Shown: positions 7,521-14,898, counted from the stretch's first letter. The stretch is 43,591 nt of DNA from CAZCSJ01 sp964501445 (GCA_964501445.1 CAZCSJ010000005.1:1-43591), one strand, 5' to 3'. The notes: generated by a model from the sequence alone, not told the origin. A program made the numbers and translations.

Positions 7521-7532
7521 AGCTAAGGTGGC
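7521..7532 (-). repeat. Outer copy of a tRNA 5' end (12 bp)
   Basis: On the minus strand this reads GCCACCTTAGCT, matching the tRNA 5' half at 7405-7416 at 11 of 12 positions. It marks the outer border of the 104-bp element, like a target-site or attachment-core duplication. Confidence 0.65.
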
Positions 7533-7542
7533 GATATGATTT

Positions 7543-7950
7543 ATGATATACTGGATGGTAATGGAATTGGCGTATTTTCTCAAGGATTATCTCTTGTGGC
7601 ACTACCTCCAGGCGCCCGTGGCGATCCTCCGTATATGGCGGGATGTTTTTTGGTTTCTCATGCACTACTTCTCGCTTCCGCTTCTCTTAAAAACTCTTTT
7701 TTCTCCATTTTACCGGATTGGGGAGGAGTACGGGCGCGGCATTGATCTTGAAAAAATCGCGGCAACATTTGTCGTAAATACCATTTCCCGCGCGGTCGGT
7801 TTTTTGCTCCGGATGTGTGTCATACTCGTGGGGGTCTTGGCGTTGCTTGTGGCAGCACTTCTTCTTCCGGCAGCCCTTGTGCTTTGGGTGTTTCTGCCGG
7901 TGAGTATCATTCCGCTGCTTCTCACAAGCGGATTGAAACCGATATTCTGA
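7543..7950 (+). CDS. Hydrophobic membrane protein upstream of the AAA+ gene
   Basis: I do not recognise a family. The 135-residue protein has hydrophobic segments near residues 32-55 and a long one near 83-128 that could form two helices. An aromatic-rich N-terminal half precedes them. In-frame ATGs at 7555 and 7561 are alternative starts. It ends one base before the Clp-like ATPase gene, so the two are translationally coupled and probably form one membrane complex. Confidence 0.7.
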   Translation: MIYWMVMELAYFLKDYLLWHYLQAPVAILRIWRDVFWFLMHYFSLPLLLKTLFSPFYRIGEEYGRGIDLEKIAATFVVNTISRAVGFLLRMCVILVGVLALLVAALLLPAALVLWVFLPVSIIPLLLTSGLKPIF

Positions 7951-7951
7951 C

Positions 7952-10405
7952 ATGCCTTTGAGTCTCTTTTCCAAAAATCCGTTTCTTGGAGCGCTCGTTT
8001 TGGAACGTTGGTTTCCGACGCGCGCGCGCATGCAAATTGCCAGAGCCCTCGCGATCGCATTGCTTCTCCTTGGCGGCCTCCTTATCGGAAACGACATCGC
8101 CGGTCTTGAGATTTCGTTTGTAGAGCACTATGCCTCGCCGCTCTTCTCGCTCCTGCTTGGCGCGCGCCTCGTGATTTTCCTTCTGAATAGTTTCGCGCGC
8201 GCAAAAATGACGGAAAAACACGGCGGCGTGGAAGCAACCGATTTGTATCGCCGCCTGACGTGGAGCGCCGCCGCACTATGGTATCGGGCATCACATGGGG
8301 GAAAAGAGATTTCACCGAAATTGTTTCTTGCCGCGATTCCCCGCAGTGATGCAGGAGCCGCCCTGTTCGCACGGCTCGGTCTTTCTACGGCTGAGTGGAA
8401 ACATATCACCCGCGCGGCATCTGAAGCCCCGATTTCTCAAGAGCGAATTGCCGCTCTGCCACGCGAGGTCTTTGGTCTTGGCGAACTCATCGGATTTCTT
8501 TTTGATAATGATAATGGATTTCGCGCGGCATTAGAGACCCGCGGCATTGGCCGCGCAACACTTGTGTCTACCGCGGCGTGGGGAGAACGAGAATCTGAAG
8601 AGCGCGAGCGCGAAATGCGGTGGTGGAGCCGCGAGAATCTCGCGCGGATCCCGGGGCTTGCAAAGGATTGGGCATTTGGACGCGCGTTCACACTGGAAAA
8701 ATTTTCACGCGACCTCACGGATGAGGCGTTAACCCTCCGCAGGCATTTGATCGGCATTGACCGCGAACTCCAGATGATTGAGTCAGCGCTCTTGAAGAAG
8801 TCCGGCGCGAATGCCCTCATTGTCGGCGAGCCGGGCGTGGGGAAAACGACCCTGCTTTTAGCGCTCACGCGACACATCCTCCTTGGCGCGATTTTTCCGG
8901 AACTTGAACATAAGCGCGTCTGGCTTCTTGACGCGCCCGCGCTCATCGCGACCGGAAAAACAAAAGGAGAAGTAGAGGCGCTTTTGATTCAGGTTTTGAA
9001 CGAATCAGTTCGCGCGGGAAACGTGATCCTCGCGATTGACCATTTTCCGGAATTCGTGGATTCGCTCGCAAAAGTTGGGGTGGGTGCTGCGGAAATCTTC
9101 AGCCCCTCCCTCACGGGTGTCGCGGTACACATCATTGGTCTTGCAGAACCCATACCGTTCCGGCGAGTGCTTGAAGAAAATCAAGAACTCCTGCGCCACT
9201 TTGAACGAATTGACATGAGGGAACCGGAGCTTCCCGAAATCCTTTTGATTCTTGAAGATGTGGCGCCGGAAATGGAGATTGAGCACCGCGGACACATTCT
9301 TTTCACATATCCGGCGCTTGAGAAAATTGCCGAGGGCGCGACGCGCTACCTCGTTTCCGGACATATCTATGAACGCGCGGTGGATCTTTTGGAAAAGACG
9401 GTTACCGAGGCGCGCGAGAAGGGAACGGTGCGTATCACAGCCGACCTCGTGCTTTCAGTCCTCCGGCGCGAGACGAAAATGCCGCTTGGCGAAATTGATG
9501 CGGGAGAGCAGGAAAAACTCTTGAAGCTTGATGGGCTCTTGCGGGCGCGCGTGGTGGGGCAAGACGTGGCGGTTAGTGCGGTTGCCGACGCCATCCGCCG
9601 CGCACGCGCGGGCGTGAGAAATCCCAAGCGCCCGATCGGCACGTTCTTTTTTCTTGGTCCCACGGGTGTGGGAAAGACCGAGACCGCAAAAGCGCTCGCC
9701 GAGGTCTACTTTGACAGTGAAGAGGCAATGGCGCGATTTGACATGACGGAGTACCAAACTGAAGAGAGCATGGAGCGACTCATTGGCTCATTTGAAGCGC
9801 GGGAGCCCGGGCTTCTGGCAAGTCGCATCCGCACATCGCCGTATACCGTGGTGCTTTTGGATGAATTTGAGAAATCGCACGCGAAAATAAAGAACCTTTT
9901 TTTACAAATCCTTGATGAGGGATTTTTCACCGACCATCAAGGCGAGAAAATCAACATGCGAAATACGATTATTATTGCAACTTCAAACGCCGGCAGCCAG
10001 ATGATTTGGGATTTTGTGCGACAAGGAAAAAATCCTTCGGATGCAAAGGAAGAAATTTTGGAAGACATCCAGCGACAAGGTATCATGACCCCTGAACTCC
10101 TGAACCGTTTTGATTCAATCGTGATTTACCGTCCGCTTGATCCCGAGTCGCTCACGAAAATCGCGCGCATTATGCTTGAAAAGCTCGCGCGCCGCATGCG
10201 GGAACAACACATCATTTTGAAAATTACTGACGAGCTGGTGGACGCCGTTGCCAAAGGAGGATACGACCCCGCGCGCGGCGCGCGCCCCATGCAGCGCTGG
10301 ATCCAAGACCACATAGAGAAAGTGATCGCGGAGAAAATCATCAAAAAAGAAATCGTGCCCGGAAGTGAATTCGCCTTCACCTCCGACGACATTTCCTCTC
10401 TATAA
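7952..10405 (+). CDS. Membrane-anchored Clp/Hsp100-like AAA+ ATPase with altered pore loops
   Basis: An 817-residue protein with two AAA+ modules in the ClpA/B/C arrangement. Residues about 30-80 hold two hydrophobic segments in place of the usual Clp N domain. Module 1 has Walker A GEPGVGKT (292-299) but Walker B is VILAIDH (358-364), with His in place of the catalytic Glu, and the pore-loop KYRG is KTKG. Module 2 has an intact Walker A GPTGVGKT (569-576), Walker B VVLLDE (633-638), sensor 1 TSNAGSQ and arginine finger ELLNRFD. However, the aromatic GYVG pore loop expected between them is missing, and no (I/L/V)GF ClpP-docking loop is evident. It may be a remodelling motor rather than a ClpP partner. 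Confidence 0.85.
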   Translation: MPLSLFSKNPFLGALVLERWFPTRARMQIARALAIALLLLGGLLIGNDIAGLEISFVEHYASPLFSLLLGARLVIFLLNSFARAKMTEKHGGVEATDLYRRLTWSAAALWYRASHGGKEISPKLFLAAIPRSDAGAALFARLGLSTAEWKHITRAASEAPISQERIAALPREVFGLGELIGFLFDNDNGFRAALETRGIGRATLVSTAAWGERESEEREREMRWWSRENLARIPGLAKDWAFGRAFTLEKFSRDLTDEALTLRRHLIGIDRELQMIESALLKKSGANALIVGEPGVGKTTLLLALTRHILLGAIFPELEHKRVWLLDAPALIATGKTKGEVEALLIQVLNESVRAGNVILAIDHFPEFVDSLAKVGVGAAEIFSPSLTGVAVHIIGLAEPIPFRRVLEENQELLRHFERIDMREPELPEILLILEDVAPEMEIEHRGHILFTYPALEKIAEGATRYLVSGHIYERAVDLLEKTVTEAREKGTVRITADLVLSVLRRETKMPLGEIDAGEQEKLLKLDGLLRARVVGQDVAVSAVADAIRRARAGVRNPKRPIGTFFFLGPTGVGKTETAKALAEVYFDSEEAMARFDMTEYQTEESMERLIGSFEAREPGLLASRIRTSPYTVVLLDEFEKSHAKIKNLFLQILDEGFFTDHQGEKINMRNTIIIATSNAGSQMIWDFVRQGKNPSDAKEEILEDIQRQGIMTPELLNRFDSIVIYRPLDPESLTKIARIMLEKLARRMREQHIILKITDELVDAVAKGGYDPARGARPMQRWIQDHIEKVIAEKIIKKEIVPGSEFAFTSDDISSL

Positions 10406-10410
10406 CCCTT

Positions 10411-10448
10411 TACACCCATTTTTTAGCTATAGCTAAAAAATGGGTGTA
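10411..10448. terminator. Perfect 38-bp palindrome between convergent genes
   Basis: The arms TACACCCATTTTTTAGCTA and its exact complement form a hairpin with A/T tracts that can terminate both the AAA+ gene and the PaaX-like gene. An imperfect copy lies at 11039-11076 on the other side of the PaaX-like gene. Confidence 0.75.
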
Positions 10449-10449
10449 A

Positions 10450-11028
10450 TTAGAGGGTGAAGAATCTAAGCGCCCTTTTCTCTGCGGTTCCTAAGGTTGA
10501 TGCTTCTATATATTGCACATATCGTTGTACGTCCCAGAATGAGGTAAGAAAATGTATTTCGTCACGGCAATGGTATGGATACGCGAACACACTCTTTTGT
10601 AAATGGAAACATCCGAGAGATTTCAGATGCTGCCGGAATGCCGTACGGGCTTTTTTTCTGTCTTCGGGAATATCAAAGAGAATAAGCCGCCATTTCTGAT
10701 CCCATACACCTTTGGGAAGTTGAAAATCGTCAAGACTGAGTCGCGTAAGGTAGCGTCTTCCTTCTTTTGTGAGCAATACCGCTGTGCCGCCGTGTCGGAC
10801 GGTATGGGATATAAGTCCGCGCTGCACAAGAGAGTTCATCGTTTTTCGTATACGCTCTTTGGCGTAGTTACTCCGTTTCCCTTTTCGTAAAAAGGGCTTG
10901 AGAAGTTGGAGCGCATTTGGAGCGACTATCGCCGTGGTAAGTAACGCCCCGCTTGTCAGGATCAGCAGTATCCCTTTTCCAAGAGTTTTTACATAGGGGG
11001 GAAGAGTATCCGGAAGTGTAGTTCCCAT
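10450..11028 (-). CDS. PaaX-like regulator with winged helix and Cas2-fold C-terminal domain
   Basis: This 192-residue protein has a hydrophobic segment near the N-terminus (about residues 15-38), a winged-helix region (about 50-100, with YAKERIRKTMNSLVQRGLI and TKEGRRYL) and a C-terminal ferredoxin-like domain (about 108-185, with WDQKWRLILFDIPEDRKKAR and a QKSVFAYPY strand) of the PaaX-C/Cas2 type. No cas1, other cas gene or repeat array is present, so it is more likely a transcription regulator or nuclease-like orphan than an adaptation protein. It is flanked by two copies of a palindrome that could be its operators or simply terminators. Confidence 0.75.
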   Translation of the reverse strand: MGTTLPDTLPPYVKTLGKGILLILTSGALLTTAIVAPNALQLLKPFLRKGKRSNYAKERIRKTMNSLVQRGLISHTVRHGGTAVLLTKEGRRYLTRLSLDDFQLPKGVWDQKWRLILFDIPEDRKKARTAFRQHLKSLGCFHLQKSVFAYPYHCRDEIHFLTSFWDVQRYVQYIEASTLGTAEKRALRFFTL

Positions 11029-11038
11029 ATTTCTAGTT

Positions 11039-11076
11039 TACACCCATTTTTTAGCTATAGCAAAAAAGTGGATGTA
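11039..11076. repeat. Second, imperfect copy of the 38-bp palindrome
   Basis: TACACCCATTTTTTAGCTA is exact in the left arm, but the right arm has changed bases and the copy is no longer a perfect palindrome. It lies between the GH-like gene stop and the PaaX-like start, 10 bases before the latter. Confidence 0.7.
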
Positions 11077-11100
11077 TAGGGAAAGGAGAACTATACGATT

Positions 11101-12384
11101 TTACTCTCTTTTGAGAGCAGGTTCTGTGTAGACGTTTGACGCATTCCACAATAGCCAGCCGTGCGGCTCTACTTTTTCCGCCCCATCTATTTGGAGGCGG
11201 ACTTTTTTTGCGCCATACGGGTTGCCGAGGGATTTATCCGCATCGTGAAAAAAGTCCTCAAGCCACGGGCGGAGACGGACTTCATGCCTCTTTTCTACGG
11301 GAGTGGTTGACGCAGTGGTGCTCGCGAGCTCATCAAGAAAATTCCGCGCGACAAGCGAGGAGCGATACACGACCGTACCCGGGTTTCTCCGCGCGCCGTT
11401 TTTATCCAAATTGACTGCCCCGAGTTTGTACGCAGGGTCGGCTTCAAGATACAGGCCGCTGTAGTAGTGCGATGGGTAGACCATAAAAGACACATAATCA
11501 AACGTGCTCCCAATATCTTCAAGCCGCTGGCCAATGCCCACATCCCCCGCGCGTATTGCGGCGTATCCGAAAAGATCCGCGGAAAGGATAATATCAGGCT
11601 TGTGCGCGCGGAGCTCTTTACCCAAAAACTCAAAAAAGCTTTTCATGACCTGGTCTTTTGCTGTTTTTTTTGTCCATGCGGGGTATATCGCTGCCGCCAC
11701 ATCTCCATCCGACGGGAAGCGGATGTAGTCAAACTGGATTTCGTCAAAGCCAAGGTCAATGATTTTTTTTGCAAAATCCGCGATGTATTGTCGTGCGTCC
11801 CGCGAAGCGGGATCAAACCAATAGCCGCCTTTGTTATCACGCCAATAGGCAACCCCATTTCCTGCGGTGCCCGGGGCGCGCAAATTGGTTTTGCGCGCGC
11901 ATTGGTCGCTGACCGCAACGGCGGAGGCACGCTTCAAGTACCATTCAGGGTGTACGTTGATTTGGGAAGAGTCCTTGAACGCCACGATGCGCGCAATTGC
12001 CCAGATTTGTTTTTTATGGAGCTCGGCAATGAGTTTTTTGAGGTTTTCGGCGTCATAATCCGGGCCGCATACTTCTTTTACATCAATCACGATGCCATTG
12101 ATTTCTGTCTCATCAGCGATCCGAATAATATTTTCACGAATCCGCCGCGCGCCCGCATCGTCATAGCTCGCAACATCCGCGGTCATGTAGAGCCCCTTAA
12201 TATTTTTTGATTTCTCAAGCGCTTCGGCGCGGAGCTCCGCCGGAGATTTTTTCCTTTCGGGAATGATTTGCTGAAGGGTCTTTGCGGCTGATTCAAGGTT
12301 TGCTGAACTAAAATATCGCCATCCGGTGAGAGCGGCAAATACGAGAAGTCCCGCGCCGAGGGTATAGAGAAAGGCGGATTTCAT
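11101..12384 (-). CDS. Putative glycoside-hydrolase-like protein (DUF4015/GHL13 type)
   Basis: A 427-residue protein with an N-terminal membrane anchor or signal (about residues 5-24) and a TIM-barrel-like domain similar to the DUF4015 putative glycosyl hydrolase family. Characteristic blocks are KNIKGLYMTADVASYD, INGIVIDVKEVCG, IWAIARIVAFKD, YWFDPASRDARQYIADFAKK and GFDEIQFDYIRFPSDGD, where acidic residues would sit in the active site. It is likely secreted or surface-tethered and acts on an unknown polysaccharide. The first base of its start codon is also part of a 13-bp inverted repeat of the element at 12384-12484. Confidence 0.75.
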   Translation of the reverse strand: MKSAFLYTLGAGLLVFAALTGWRYFSSANLESAAKTLQQIIPERKKSPAELRAEALEKSKNIKGLYMTADVASYDDAGARRIRENIIRIADETEINGIVIDVKEVCGPDYDAENLKKLIAELHKKQIWAIARIVAFKDSSQINVHPEWYLKRASAVAVSDQCARKTNLRAPGTAGNGVAYWRDNKGGYWFDPASRDARQYIADFAKKIIDLGFDEIQFDYIRFPSDGDVAAAIYPAWTKKTAKDQVMKSFFEFLGKELRAHKPDIILSADLFGYAAIRAGDVGIGQRLEDIGSTFDYVSFMVYPSHYYSGLYLEADPAYKLGAVNLDKNGARRNPGTVVYRSSLVARNFLDELASTTASTTPVEKRHEVRLRPWLEDFFHDADKSLGNPYGAKKVRLQIDGAEKVEPHGWLLWNASNVYTEPALKRE

Positions 12385-12484
12385 CCCGTTAGAGATCCAA
12401 TGAGAAGAAGTGTCATATATACACGATGCCCATTGGGTGTATCTTTAACGAGGTTATATCGCATAGTAGAAATCTCTAACGGGA
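12384..12484. mobile_element. 101-bp inverted-repeat element with CCCGTTAGA ends, 3' of tRNA-Glu
   Basis: Perfect 13-bp terminal inverted repeats TCCCGTTAGAGAT (12384-12396) and ATCTCTAACGGGA (12472-12484) enclose smaller possible stems (CCAATG/CATTGG). The same CCCCGTTAGA core occurs at 6834, 14671 and 14763, each time beside or inside a tRNA. The element lies between tRNA-Glu and the GH-like gene and has no ORF. Confidence 0.75.
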
Positions 12485-12490
12485 TTCATT

Positions 12491-12562
12491 CGGCCCTACC
12501 GGGGATCGAACCCGAATTTCGTCCTTGAAAGAGACGCGTCCTAGCCATTAGACGATAGGGCC
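12491..12562 (-). tRNA. tRNA-Glu(TTC)
   Basis: Acceptor GGCCCTA/TAGGGCC, anticodon loop CTTTCAA (anticodon TTC) and T-arm GGGTTCGATCCCC are all present. An inverted-repeat element begins seven bases past its 3' end. Confidence 0.95.
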
Positions 12563-12591
12563 TTGAAAACACATACATAGTACCAGAATTA

Positions 12592-12620
12592 TTGTAAAAG
12601 GCCAATATTATCGTTACGAT
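12592..12620 (+). promoter_or_regulatory. Promoter of gatB, leaderless
   Basis: TTGTAA (12592-12597) and TACGAT (12615-12620) are 17 bases apart. The predicted start near 12627 is one base before the gatB ATG, and no Shine-Dalgarno sequence fits. Confidence 0.55.
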
Positions 12621-12627
12621 AAAATGT

Positions 12628-14223
12628 ATGAAATATGAACCCGTCATTGGCTTAGAAATCCACGCGGAGCTGAAAACCCAGACCAAGATGTTTTGCTATT
12701 CCAAAAACGACCCGGATGAGAAGCATCCGAATATAAACATCTGCCCGATCTGCATGGGGCATCCGGGAACGCTTCCGTATATAAACAAAGACGCGGTGAA
12801 AAAGGTGATTCAGGTGGGGTTAGCACTCCATGCGGAGATCCCTGAGTTTTCGCAGTTTGACCGCAAAAATTATTTTTATCCCGATTTACCAAAAGGGTAC
12901 CAGATCAGTCAATATAAGTATCCGCTCGTTTTGGGAGGGTATCTTGATATTGCGCCTTCCACGAAACGGATACGTATAGAGCGTATACATCTGGAGGAAG
13001 ACACGGGGCGATTGATTCACCCCGCCCTTGCCGGCAAGAGCGGGGTCCATGCACAAGGGGGCCCTTCAGCGGGCTCAGGACGACAAGCTTCGCTTGTCGA
13101 CTTCAACCGAGCGGGCGTGCCGCTGATGGAGCTTGTGACCGAACCGGATTTGCGCTCAAGCGAGGAGGTGCGGGAGTTTGGCGAAGAACTCCAAAAAATT
13201 CTCCAATACCTCGGCGCGTCGGATGCAAATATGGAAAAAGGTCAGATGCGCGTGGAGGTAAACATCTCACTAATAGACACGAATACTCCACGAATCACAC
13301 AAATACCTGAAGACGGAAAAATAGACGAATACATTCGTGATCTTAGTGAAAGATTCGTGCATATTCGCGATATGGGGACCAAAGTGGAGATAAAAAATAT
13401 CAACTCGTTTCGGTACGCGGCGGATGCGGCGGATTTTGAGATAAAGCGCCAGTCAGCGCTTTTAGATAAAGGAGAAAAAATAGCGCAGGAAACACGCGGG
13501 TGGAATGAAAATAAAAAAGAAACCTTCTCCCAGCGCTCTAAAGAGGAAGCGCACGACTATCGCTATTTCCCCGAACCGGATTTGCCGCCGCTCACAATAC
13601 ACCGCGAGTGGGTGGAGGCGCTTCGCGCAGAACTCCCGGAGTTGCCGCAGGCAAAGCGCGCGCGTTTTGAAAAAGAATACGGGGTGCCATCCGAGATCGC
13701 AGTATTTTTTGCGGGTGACAAGGCGCTTGCCGATTATTTTGAAAAGACGGCAAGCGAACTTGCGGGATTTATGGAGAAGTCGGGCAGCGCGTCGGGAAAC
13801 GATGCATATAAGGCGCTCGCATCGCTTGTGGCCGGCGATTTTGTGAGGATTCTGCGCAACGCGTCTGCCTCGGCATCCGAGATCCGCATCACGCCGGAGA
13901 ATTTCGCCGAGCTTGTTTCGTATATTTTAGAAAATAAAATTTCAAATACTGCGGCAAAGCAAGTGCTTGAAGAAATGTTTCGTTCGGGCGATGACCCGTC
14001 GGACATCATTGACCGCCTCGGCCTCTGGCAGGTGTCGGACGCCGACGACTTGGAAGACATCGCGCGCCACATTGTGAAAGAAAATCCGAAGGCAGCGGAA
14101 GATTATAAAAATGGGAAAGAGGCATCACTTCAGTTCCTCGTGGGACAGGTGATGAAAGAATCCCGCGGCAAGGCAAATCCGAAAATGGTGCGGGATATTG
14201 CGTTGCGCATCCTTGCGGAATGA
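12628..14223 (+). CDS. gatB: Aspartyl/glutamyl-tRNA amidotransferase subunit B
   Basis: GatB is the kinase/transamidase subunit of GatCAB, which converts Glu-tRNA(Gln) and Asp-tRNA(Asn) to the amidated forms. The 531-residue protein starts with EPVIGLEIHAELKTQTKMF, has CPICMGHPGTLP, FDRKNYFYPDLPKGYQISQ, SLVDFNRAGVPLMELVTEPD, and a C-terminal GatB/YqeY helical domain. The usual IHLEED block leads into LIH, then a stretch of about 23 residues (131-153, PALAGKSGVHAQGG then PSAGSGRQA) that is longer than typical and is encoded by palindromic repeats. gatA and gatC are not in the window. Confidence 0.95.
   Translation: MKYEPVIGLEIHAELKTQTKMFCYSKNDPDEKHPNINICPICMGHPGTLPYINKDAVKKVIQVGLALHAEIPEFSQFDRKNYFYPDLPKGYQISQYKYPLVLGGYLDIAPSTKRIRIERIHLEEDTGRLIHPALAGKSGVHAQGGPSAGSGRQASLVDFNRAGVPLMELVTEPDLRSSEEVREFGEELQKILQYLGASDANMEKGQMRVEVNISLIDTNTPRITQIPEDGKIDEYIRDLSERFVHIRDMGTKVEIKNINSFRYAADAADFEIKRQSALLDKGEKIAQETRGWNENKKETFSQRSKEEAHDYRYFPEPDLPPLTIHREWVEALRAELPELPQAKRARFEKEYGVPSEIAVFFAGDKALADYFEKTASELAGFMEKSGSASGNDAYKALASLVAGDFVRILRNASASASEIRITPENFAELVSYILENKISNTAAKQVLEEMFRSGDDPSDIIDRLGLWQVSDADDLEDIARHIVKENPKAAEDYKNGKEASLQFLVGQVMKESRGKANPKMVRDIALRILAE
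13021..13099. repeat. Cluster of palindromic repeats inserted in frame in gatB
   Basis: Three units follow one another: CCCGCCCTTGCCGGCAAG with its GCGGG partner, GCCCTTCAGCGGGCTCAGGA (13061-13080), and CGACAAGCTTCGCTTGTCG (13081-13099). Together they encode a Gly/Ser/Ala-rich loop before SLVDFNRAG. Confidence 0.75.
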
Positions 14224-14241
14224 GGTAGATAATAGAGAAGT

Positions 14242-14312
14242 GCGAACGTAGTTTAGTGGCAGAACTTCTGCTTCCCAAGCAGAGAGTGCGGGTTCGATTC
14301 CCGCCGTTCGCA
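14242..14312 (+). tRNA. tRNA-Gly(CCC)
   Basis: Acceptor GCGAACG/CGTTCGC, anticodon loop TTCCCAA (anticodon CCC) and T-arm CGGGTTCGATTCCCG are present. It starts 18 bases after the gatB stop. Confidence 0.95.
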
Positions 14313-14349
14313 TCGGGTGTTATGGGTAGTTCTTTAGAGGAGTATCAAA

Positions 14350-14598
14350 ATGAAAAAAGGCACAGGCCAAATCAAGAGAGAGGCCTTGGAGCGCTTCGGC
14401 CGCTTCGTGGACCTCAAAGAGCAACTTCGTGATGAACCCATATGCGGGTGTGGTCAATGTCCTGTTACATTTCGCGATCTTGAGCTCGTGGTACGTCTCT
14501 TCACGTCGGATCGGAAGGTTACATTGGAGGACAGGGAAATGGACCGCATTTCAGCAATTGGTATCCGCATCCGCACGAAGAAGGCACAACTTGTATAA
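14350..14598 (+). CDS. Small hypothetical protein, 82 residues
   Basis: I do not recognise a family. The protein is charged and has a CGCGQCP motif (around residues 33-39) whose Cys residues could bind metal, followed by a predicted helical region (FRDLELVVRLF, DREMDRISAIGIRIRTKK). A good Shine-Dalgarno (AGAGGAG) precedes the ATG, and a GGGCG/CGCCC hairpin (14608-14625) follows the stop, both of which support a real gene. Confidence 0.6.
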   Translation: MKKGTGQIKREALERFGRFVDLKEQLRDEPICGCGQCPVTFRDLELVVRLFTSDRKVTLEDREMDRISAIGIRIRTKKAQLV

Positions 14599-14607
14599 CA
14601 GTATTCG

Positions 14608-14625
14608 GGCGTCCTCGTGGCGCCC
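14608..14625 (+). terminator. Hairpin after the 82-residue gene
   Basis: GGGCG and CGCCC arms enclose TCCTCGTGG. No clear T-run follows, so it may be only a stem-loop. Confidence 0.4.
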
Positions 14626-14670
14626 GCACATCGCGCGCTTAGCTCAGTGGTAGAGCGACTCGTTTATTCA

Positions 14671-14773
14671 CCCCGTTAGATTTATGGGCGTTTAGCTCAA
14701 TGGTAGAGCGTCTCGTTTACACCGAGAAGGCTGTAGGTTCGATCCCTACAACGCCCAAAAATATCTAACGGGG
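14671..14773. mobile_element. Inverted-repeat insert (CCCCGTTAGAT ends) carrying tRNA-Val
   Basis: An 11-bp perfect inverted repeat CCCCGTTAGAT...ATCTAACGGGG brackets the inner tRNA-Val with 4-5 spacer bases on each side. The insertion point is the anticodon loop of the outer tRNA. The same end sequence marks the element beside tRNA-Glu. Confidence 0.7.
14686..14757 (+). tRNA. tRNA-Val(TAC), nested inside another tRNA
   Basis: Acceptor GGGCGTT/AACGCCC, anticodon stem TCTCG/CGAGA with loop TTTACAC (anticodon TAC), and T-arm GTAGGTTCGATCCCTAC are all intact. Confidence 0.95.
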
Positions 14774-14826
14774 CAAGCCGAGAAGGCCCAAGGTTCGATC
14801 CCTTGAGCGCGCATCGTAGATAATCT

Positions 14827-14898
14827 GCGCCCATAGCTCAGTGGGAGAGCGCGTCTTTGACATAGACGAGGTCTGAAGTTCGATCCTTCATGGGCGCA
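14827..14898 (+). tRNA. tRNA-Val(GAC)
   Basis: Acceptor GCGCCCA/TGGGCGC, anticodon stem CGTCT/AGACG with loop TTGACAT (anticodon GAC) and a complete T-arm are present. Confidence 0.95.

Larger units (their letters stand above)
14633..14813 (+). pseudogene. tRNA split in the anticodon loop by an insert that contains tRNA-Val
   Basis: The 5' part (14633-14666: acceptor GCGCGCT, D-arm, ACTCGTTTA) and the 3' part (about 14774-14813: CAAGCCGAGAAGG, T-arm CAAGGTTCGATCCCTTG, acceptor AGCGCGC) pair as one tRNA. Between them lie CCCCGTTAGAT (14671-14681), a complete tRNA-Val(TAC), and ATCTAACGGGG (14763-14773). Joining the halves gives a nine-base loop or an uncertain anticodon and an A-A mismatch at the 27-43 pair, so it may be dead or spliced. 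Confidence 0.75.

Noticed and set aside
10450..11028. Possible CRISPR adaptation gene (Cas2-like)
   Set aside because: No cas1 or other cas gene and no repeat-spacer array is present; the winged helix suggests a PaaX-type regulator.
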